This document shows, piece after piece, positions 1 to 9,600 of a stretch of 64,000 nucleotides of DNA. The stretch's first letter is position 1; every line of letters begins with the position of its first letter. A model generated the notes under the pieces. That model saw only the letters and a list, made by a program, of their open reading frames with translations, did not search any database and was not told where the DNA came from. Made by a program: the position numbers and the translations under genes. The DNA comes from an uncultured Methanobrevibacter sp. (lineage in GTDB: Archaea > Methanobacteriota > Methanobacteria > Methanobacteriales > Methanobacteriaceae), in contig NZ_OMWA01000009.1 of assembly GCF_900314615.1 (NCBI RefSeq), positions 1 to 64,000 on the forward strand, in the 5' to 3' direction.

Positions 1-138
1 TAACGATTGAAAACAACTCAAAACAAGAAAAAAATAAAAGAACCACAGAACTCTAAAATAAAAACTAAAACCAAATAAACTTAAAAATAGAAAAAACAAT
101 AAAAATTAAGAAAAAATGGATTTATTGACAAACCCCTA

Positions 139-178
139 AAAAAAGAAAAAAAATTAGTGAGAAAATGAATTCCCACTA
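139..178 (-). terminator. Intrinsic-type terminator of the adhesin gene
   Basis: On the minus strand the terminal TAG of the adhesin frame (176-178) is the start of a hairpin with arms AGTGGGAA and TTCTCACT (one mismatch) around a six-base loop, followed at once by a long T-rich run (A-rich on the plus strand, 137-152). A hairpin plus T-run right after the stop is what one expects of transcription end here. The remaining left edge of the window (1-138) shows no gene. Confidence 0.55.
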
Positions 179-658
179 TTTAATTGTTATTTTTACTGAT
201 TTGCTTGAAGCTTTGTATGTTACGTCACCATCGTATTTAATGGAAGCGGTGAATTTGCCTTTTTTGGTTATTTTAAGGCTGAATGTTGCCTGACCTTTAG
301 CGTTTGTTTTTGCTGTGTAGGTTTCACCATTGATTTTAAGGGTGACTTTTTTAGCTTTTGCAAGGTATGTTTTTCCATCGATTGATGATCCTTTGATGGT
401 TTTTAAAGTTACTGTGTATTTTTTGGTTTTTGCAGTAGCTTTAAATGTTTTTGCGCTTGCAGAGATGGATGTAGGTTTTTTGTCGATAACTACTTTGTGA
501 ACTGCCATGGAAGCTTTGTAGTTTTCATCACCGAGGAATACTACTACAAATGTGTATAGACCTGCGTTTTTCAGGTTAATCTGAACAGCTGCATAACCGT
601 TTGCATCAGTTGTTCTGTTTAATGTTACACCGTTGTAACCGATGTAGATGGTTTTATT
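176..658 (-). pseudogene. Out-of-frame C-terminal domain of the giant adhesin
   Basis: This stretch continues the adhesin protein in another frame. Read from about 650 down to the TAG at 176-178 it encodes about 155 residues of Ig-like beta-sandwich sequence (starting IYIGYNGVTLNRTT, then YTFVVVFLGDENYKAS, then a lysine-rich module ending SKSVKITIK). An ATG at 506-508 opens a 110-residue ORF but has no convincing ribosome site and sits inside the domain, so it is not likely to be a separate gene. The upstream frame ends at 625-627. One extra A in the A-rich run at 652-660 would join the two into a protein of about 4,059 residues. Whether the shift is real, phase-variable or a sequencing error cannot be decided here. 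Confidence 0.8.
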
Positions 659-3600
659 TTGAAATCGCTACCTGCGTAGCTGAACTCAACAATAGCATTG
701 TTGGTATTTTTAAGCAAGAACCAGCCATTCTCATCAGTAGTGATGTTTGCTTCAGCACCATTGATTTTGTAGACAACTGTAGCGTTTGCAATAGGATTAC
801 CCATGCTGTCAACTAAAACAGCATCAATATAACCTGATCCGTCAACAGTAACATTGACAAAATCGCTTGAAATCACAGAAGCGGCAAATGTTGCAGCTTT
901 GTGGAATCCTGCATATGTATCGTCACCATCGTAGACAACAACAACACTGTGTTCGCCAGCAGTCAAGTTTTCAATTGGAATAACAGCATTACCGTTTTCA
1001 TCTAAAGGAACAACAGTTTCAACACCATCGATGATAACTGAAACATTGCCTGTAGCACCAGGAACAGAAACAGTCACATTAGCAGATTCACCAGCTTTAA
1101 CATCACCAGGAGTTGTAATTGTAGCATTTGAAACCTCTTTTACCGGTTCTGTCTGATTGGTATTAACAACAGCAGTACCATTTACATACTCAATAGGATA
1201 CTCAACACCATCAACAATAACAGTTTTAGTCTTATTAGCTAAAGCTTCTTCTAATTGACGAGTTAAATCATCAATTTTAGCATTAGCATCAGCAAGATCA
1301 TCAGCCAACTTAGTAGCATTAGCCTTAGCATCAGCCAACTCACCAGTTAAATTATCAACCTTAACCTTAGCATCAGCAAGATCATCAGCCAACTTAGTAG
1401 CATTAGCCTTAGCATCAGCCAACTCACCAGTTAAATTATCAACCTTAACCTTAGCATCAGCCAACTCACCAGTTAAATTATCAACCTTAGCCTGAGCATC
1501 AGCAAGATCTTCAGCCAACTTAGTAGCATTAGCCTTAGCATCAGCCAACTCACCAGTTAAATTATCAACCTTAGCCTTAGCATCTTCTAATTGTTCTGTT
1601 AAATTAGTGATATTCTGTTTAGCTTTTTCAAGTTCTTCTGGTAAGTCTGTATTAACAGTAGTGCCGTTCACAGGAGTAATATTGTATTCAACATCATCAA
1701 TGATAATAGTAATATTATCTGGTAATTTGTCTCCAACATCAATAGTTTGTACACCAGATTCTGCAGCGTTATATTTATCATCACCACTGTAAGTAGCAAC
1801 TACAGGATAACTACCAGCACCTAAAACAACCTCTAATCCACCATCAGCAACATCAACAGCATATCTAGTACCATTAACATCAATAACAACACTACCAGAT
1901 GCACCATCAGTAACATTAAACTCAATGACTGATTTCTCACCAGATTTACCAGGAACAACAGTCAAATTAATATCAGAAGCTAATTTATCAACAGCAAATG
2001 CATATGTATCAAATCCTGCAGTATAAACATCAGTTTCCGGACTTTCAACAGTCACAATATAAGTTCCAGCTTTAGTGACTTCATAATCTTCAGAAACCTC
2101 TTTACCATTAACTTTAATAGTCAAAGCACCATCAGTTTCATTAACAACCTTAATTGATACATTATCACCGACTTTAACATCATTAATCGGATCTATTTTA
2201 ATTACAGCATCTTTTTTAGCTACATTATAACCTATTGTTATTTGAGAAGAATCATATTTTGAACCTTCATTTGCAATATATTTAACGGTAATGTTGTTTT
2301 TACCAGATTTTGTTTGAGCAGGCAATGCGATAACAGTTTTCTTACCTGTGATTTCATATTCATTATCATTAATTTTTATGATTCCTTCTGCATCATCAGG
2401 AAGAGTTACAGTGACATTCACTTCATCACCAATTACTGTGTCTTCAGCTTCTACGTCAAATTCGTATTTGTATATTGGCCTTACTATGAATTCCTTTGAA
2501 ATAGTGTTTTCAGTGTATCTTGAAGATCCGTAATATTTTGCAATTATTGTGTAATTTCCAACTCCTAAATCAGCGTTTGTATATTTATAATAATTATAGT
2601 TTAAGGTTTCAATTGCTGAATATAACACTTGTGAGTCTTTTAATAATTTGACATATACTTTACCAGGGTCAGGTACTGTAATATATGCATTTTCAGCTTC
2701 TCCAACAGTTATATTAGCTACATCCAAACCAAGTTGAGGTTCGATTTTATTTACTGTAATTGTTATTGTAGCTGATTTTTCTAAGTATTTTTCATTTTCA
2801 AGTGCAGTTACAGTAATGGTTACTTTACCACTCATAAGTCCATATACGACACCGCTTTGAGACACATCAGCAATTTCACCATTACTGCTTTCAAATACAA
2901 GTTTTCTGCCAGTAGATTCTGTTATGACTTCTAAAATCATTGTACCAAATACATCAATGCTTGTTGCACCATATACTATGATTGTTGAAGGATTTTTGTT
3001 TACTGTTACGGTAATGTTTTTACTGCCCGGAAGGTATTCATCGGTTTCTGCAGCATAAACAGTAATGTTTGCAGTTCCTGCTTTTTTACCTGTAACCTTA
3101 CCAGTATTAATATCAACAACAGCAACACCAGTATCATTAGATTCATAAGATAAGACAGCACCATTAGCACTAGCATCAATGCTTAATATTTTATCTACAC
3201 CAACAGAAGCTGATTCTCCATTATTAATGGTAATTATCGGATTAATTTTATTTACTGTTACAGTTGCGGTTGTACTTCCTTCACGATATTTATCTGTTTC
3301 ATTCCAGCTCAATAAGATTACAGCATCTCCACCTTTAAGACCTGTGACATCACCGTTAGTATCAACAGTTACATTTTCCGGATTTTGAGAAGCATACACA
3401 ATAGTTCCTTTAAAATCATCAGGTATACTTACAGTTAGATGTTTGGTTTCAAATACATCTAAAACCAGTGCCTCTGGAGTAATTACTGCATCAATCTTAT
3501 TTACAGTTACTGTTAAGTTTTTACTGCCCGGAAGGTATTCATCGGTTTCAGCAGCATAAACAGTAATGTTTACAACACCACCAATAATACCAGTAACATT

Positions 3601-6600
3601 ACCATCATCGCCAACAGCAGCAATACTAGAATTACATGAACCATAAGATAAGACTGCACCATTCGCACTAGCATCAATAACAAAACTATCATCAGCATCA
3701 ACAGAAACAGGCACAGCATTGTTAATAGTGATAACCGGATCAATCTTATTAACCTGAACAGGTACATCAACACTGCCTGCATTATATCTTTCAGTTCCAG
3801 TCACACTTACAGTTATAACAACAGGATAACCTGTAACTCCCCTAATATTTCCTCTAGTATCAATAACAGCTCTACTTTCATTACCACTAGCATATTTTAA
3901 AATACCATCACTGTCTGTAGTGACATTAATATTAACTGTAGATTTCACATCAACAGAAACAGGATTTCCATTATTAACAGTAATAACAGGAGTGAGCTTA
4001 TTAACAGTCACAATAATGTTTTTAGTTAACTCATTATATTTAGGGGTTTCAACTGATTTAACGGTAATATTTACAAGACCACCGGTTACACCAGTGACAT
4101 TACCTTCAGCATCAACAGTTGCAACATTAGTAGCATTACTTGCATAAGTAATATCGCCCTTACTGGTTGTGTTAGCTCTTATAATCAAGTTACCATCCAC
4201 ATCAACCACATCACTCTCACCATTATAAATAGTGATTTGAGGAGTGAGTTTATTTACTGTTACAGTTAAGTTTTTACTGCCCGGAAGGTATTCATCGGTT
4301 TCAGCAGCATAAACAGTAATGTTTACAACACCACCAATAATACCAGTAACCTTACCATCAGCGCCAACAGCAGCAATACTAGAATTACATGAACCATAAG
4401 TCAATACAGCACCATTCGCACTAGCATCAATAACAAAGTACTCATCAGCATAAATGGAAACAGGTTCCTTATTGTTAATAGTAATAATCGGATTAATCTT
4501 ATTAACCTGAACAGGTACATCAACACTGCCTGCATTATATCTTTCAGTTCCAGTCACACTTACAGTTATAACAACAGGATAACCTGTAACTCCTCTAATA
4601 TTTCCTCTAGTATCAATAACAGCTCTACTTTCATTACCACTAGCATATTTTAAAATACCATCACTGTCTCCTTTAGTTGCATTAATATTAACTGTAGATT
4701 TCACATCAACAGAAACAGGATTTCCATTATTAATAGTAATAGTAGGAGTGAGTTTATTAACAGTTACAATAATGTTTTTAGTTGACTCTTTAAATTTGTC
4801 GTTTTCAACTGATTTAACAGTAATATTTACTTTTCCACCAATTATACCAGTGACCTTACCTATCGCATCAACAGTTGCAACATTAGGAGCATTACTTGCA
4901 TAAGTAATATCGCCATCACTGGTTGTGTTAGCTCTTATAATCAAGTTACCATCCACATCAACCACATCACTCTCACCATTATAAATAGTGATTTCAGGAG
5001 TGAGTTTATTTACTTTAATTATTTTACTTACAGTTAAACCACTGTATTCAAGTGTTTCAGGCAGTGTTATTGTTACTTTAACTTCCCCACCTTTAATACC
5101 GGTCAATTCATTGCCAGATAAACTAGCAACTGATGTATCATTTATAGAATAAGTTAAAGTTCCATCGCTATTAGTGGTAGCATTTATAAGTATAGTTCCA
5201 TCCACATCAACGGAATATGCCTGACTATCTGAAATAATAATATTTCCGATTTGCTTGTTTGTTACAACAACATTCACTTCAATGTCCTGTGAAGTGTAGT
5301 TTTCACTTTCGCCAATTGATATTTTTAAGGTGGTTGGACCATCACTAACACCTGTAACATTACCCTTAGTGTCAACAGTCGCAATATTGGTGTCTGTAAT
5401 TTCATAGCTTAATGCGCCATTACCTAAATGTGTTGCAACAACAGGTTCTGTGTTTCCAACATGGAGCAGTACAGCTTCTGCTTGGAGGTTTGGTGAAGTT
5501 TTGACTACTTTTACAGGCACTTCAATACTATCTGAGTGATATTCACCAGTCCCTGAAATAGAAATAGTCAAAGTGGTTTCACCAATTTTCAATCCTTTTA
5601 CATTTCTGTTTTCAACAGTTGCAATGTTGTTATCTGCAATTTTAAAGGATAATACACCATTGCTGTCATGAGTTACAGATATTTGTTTTGTGTGATTATA
5701 TTCAACTTCCAAATTTTGTGCATGAAGATTTGCAGGTAGCTTTTCAACATGTACATTGACATCATAGCTTCCAGAGAGGTACTTTTCGGTTTCTTCCCAA
5801 CTAATAGTGATAACCACATCTCCACCTATTTTACCTGAAACAACACCATCCTGACCAACATATGCAATATTATTATTCTGACTTTCAAAAGTAATTTCGG
5901 CACTAGGATAATCATCAGGTCTTTGAACAACAAGAGAATTGGTATCTTTCACATTAACAACAATTTCACTAGCATTAATTTTAGCTTCAATTTTATTGAC
6001 AGTTACAGTAATGTTTTTGCTTCCTGGCAAGTACTGGTCATTTTCAGCTGAATAAACTGTAATATTTACAACACCAGAAATAACACCTGTGACAACACCA
6101 TTTGCATCAACAGTAGCAACAGCAGTATTATTAGATTCAAATGTTAATGTTCCACTACCAGTAGCTCCAATGTCCAATGTAGAACCAGCATCAACTGAAG
6201 CGGTTTCACCTTTTTCAATTGTTATTGTAGGTTTGATCTTATTTACAGTTACAGTTACAGTTTCACTGCCTTCAAGATATTTAGGAGATTCAGCCCAGCT
6301 TAATGTAATAACTACGTCTCCACCTCTAAGACCTGTGACATCACCGTTAGTATCAACAGTTACATTATCTGGATTTTGAGGTGTGTAAACAATAGTGCCA
6401 TCAAAATCACCAGGTTTATTTACAGTTAAACCTTTAGTCTCACTAACATTAACTGTTAAAGGAACTGCAGAGATATCTGCAGTAATTTTTTTGACAGTTA
6501 CAGTTACATTATAGCTTCCTTTTTTGTATAAGTCTGTTTGAGTCCATTTGATAGTAATTATAGCATCTCCACCAGTAATACCAGTAACTTTACCATCATT

Positions 6601-9600
6601 ATCTACACTGGCAACAGCAGGGGTTTTGCTTTCATAAGTGATTTCACCGTTATAGTCTGTAGGTTTATTGACAGAAATTTCCTTATCTGCATTTACATCA
6701 ACATTAAAGTCAGAAGCATCAATAACAGCATCAATTCTATTGACTGTGATTGTAATGTTTTTGCTGCCTGCTAAGTAATTATCAGTTTCAGGCACGCTAA
6801 CAGTTATATTAACTTTTCCTGCTTTAAGACCAGTTGCAACATTGCCTTCCAGACTTACAATACCTGTTTCATTAGGGGTATATGTTAAGTCTGCACCACT
6901 ATCCACGTTTGCATTAATATTTATAGAAGATTTTACATTGACAGAGTCTGTTTCGCCGTTTTTGATTGTGATAGTAGGAGCAATTCTATTTACAGTAATG
7001 CCTACTGTTTTTGAAACTGCATTATGGTTTCCGTCTGGGGTTGTAGTTACGTTTAATGTGTATTTGCCTACGGTCAAATTACTTACAGTAATAACATTGC
7101 CGGTCAAATCAATTACCGCTTCATCATGGTCAATGACTTTGATGTTTGCTTTCTCCACAGTACCTCCAGTTACAGTGAATGTGGTTGTGTTTGATGAGAG
7201 ATAATTAAATACTATATAATCATTGCCTAAGATTAATTCTGAGTCAACTTTGTTTACTGTAACAGTAATGTTTTTCTCACTGGCCAAATAATCATCACTT
7301 TCTTCATATCTGATTGTGAGATTTGCTTTTCCAGCACTTTTAGGTGTGATTTTACCGTTTGTATCAACAGTGAATACGGAAGTGTTTGTGCTTATAAATG
7401 TTAATCCTACACTTTTTAATTTATACAGATTATTTAAATATTCCGGAGTTAAATTCACATTAATATCTTTAGGCTCGCCATCATAGTCAAAGGAGATTGG
7501 CTCAGCAGTAATTCCTGATGTGTCCTTGTTTACAGTAATGTCAAGAGTAATGCTTGAAGATACATAACTATCATCTTTTGTCGGATTAAATGTAATAGTA
7601 AGCTGTGCAGTTCCTGCTTTTAATCCTGAAATTGATTGAGAATTGGTAACATCAATTATTGTAGAATTATCAGTTGTATATGAAAATGTACCTTCAACAC
7701 CTGAAGGAGTTACGACTGGAGATATTTCATCTAAAATGTTGTGATGAGCAAGTACGCTAATGCTTGTATCATCTAGTGAAATTTGAGTTGGGGTTTTACT
7801 GATTTCAAAAGTGATATTCACATATTTATCAGATACACCTAGATTTTTAAAGAAATTAGCAGTAATATTACCGGTACCTAATTGTGTTGGAGTGTAAGTG
7901 ATTTCATCACCCATTTCAGCTGATCTCTTATCAATTTCACCATTTTCAGCAGATAGTGTCAAGTTAACATCATGGAGTTTTGATGCATCATAATTGGAAA
8001 CTTCACCGTTATTATATGATTGGAATACAAACTTACCAAGATATATGTCTGTAATATTCATTTCCCTGTCAAAAGTTGCATTTACAAACAGCCAGTTGTC
8101 AGGTACAACGTCACCATATTCATTAATTGGTACTTGGTCATAATTATCTATTGTACTACCATACCAGTTGTTATCTATTGTAAATGGTCCATTACTAAAT
8201 ACTCTTCTTGCATGATTGTTTAAAAAGATTGAATTTGAAACGACTGTATCTGATTGACCGTACACCATAGCAGCCGAATAGTCTTCACCCATATTTTCAA
8301 TGAAAAGACATTTATCAATTTTTAAATTGTCCTTATCATTATGAACTATAGAGCGAGTACCAGTCTCCCGATTTTTTATGAAAGTACTGTTAAATATTAA
8401 GGAATTAGATGCTCCAATATATACTGCAGCACCACAATCACCAGAATTGTTAAAGAAAGTTGAATTTATGATATTTGAACCATCTGACCAGGCAGTACAA
8501 ATAGCACCTCCTTTTTGGTCAAAACCTGCAGAGTTATTATTGAAAGTACTGTTAACAATAGTTAAATTATTTCCATAATTGGCAATCGCACCACCTTCTC
8601 CAGTTACAGTATTATGGATAAAAGTACTATTGATAACAGTTAAATTAGGTTTATCATTTCTAATAGCTCCACCTTGTGGTGAGGTATTATTAATGAAAGT
8701 AGTATTATATATATAAACATCCTGAGCATAAGATTGGATAGCACCACCTTGTTCTTTTGCAGTATTATTAATAAGTTTACTGTTTATAAGTGAGAATGCT
8801 TTTGTTGCACGAATAGCACCACCACCCCAACCTGAAGTACCATTAATAAAAGTACAGTTAGATATAATTGAATTTTCACCATCCATATATATAGCACAAC
8901 CATCGACAGAGGTACCGTTTATGAAAGTACAACCAGAAATCTGTGTTCTGCCAGCATATTCATGTAAATAAATAGCACCCCCCGGAGAAGAGGCAGTACC
9001 ATTTATAAAAGTACAATTTGTCACATAAGAAGTATATAAAAGATAAACAAAACCGCCACCATATGCAGTACCATTGACAAATGTACAGTTTATAATATGC
9101 ATGTTTGAGTATGAAAAAATAGCTGAACCCCAGTTAGAAGTTTTAGTATTGGTAAATTTAATATTTTTTAAGTCTACACCAGGATATTCAGCATCATGTA
9201 TATTAAATATATTACACTGATTTTTTGCATCAATTGTAAAACCATGACCATCAATTGTTAACTTTTTAGTAATTTCAATCTGAGTATCACCAGTTTGATA
9301 TATGAAATCTCCATACAGATTGATGACATCACCAGCATTAGCTTCGTTGATGTATCTTTGTAGTCTTTCAAAATCAGTTTCACCGATAACTCTTCTAAAT
9401 TTAGAAGTTTCATATTCAGCAGTAATGGAACCTTTAGCTGAAACGGAAGTGTATTCAACATCATACTGACCTGATTTATTTAATTTTATTTCAGTCTCAT
9501 CGAAATTAAGGTTTTCTTTAGATAACTTAAATGTAATGTCAGGCAGGTTGTAGTCATCATCGATACTGCTTTGTTTTGTTGTGGCATCATATAATTTTAA

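Noticed and set aside
1222..1650. Regular repeats that could suggest a CRISPR or minisatellite
   Set aside because: They are in frame within the adhesin, have no unique spacers and encode coiled-coil heptads.
3498..5010. Long direct repeats that could mark an insertion element
   Set aside because: They contain only adhesin codons, with no transposase and no terminal inverted repeats.
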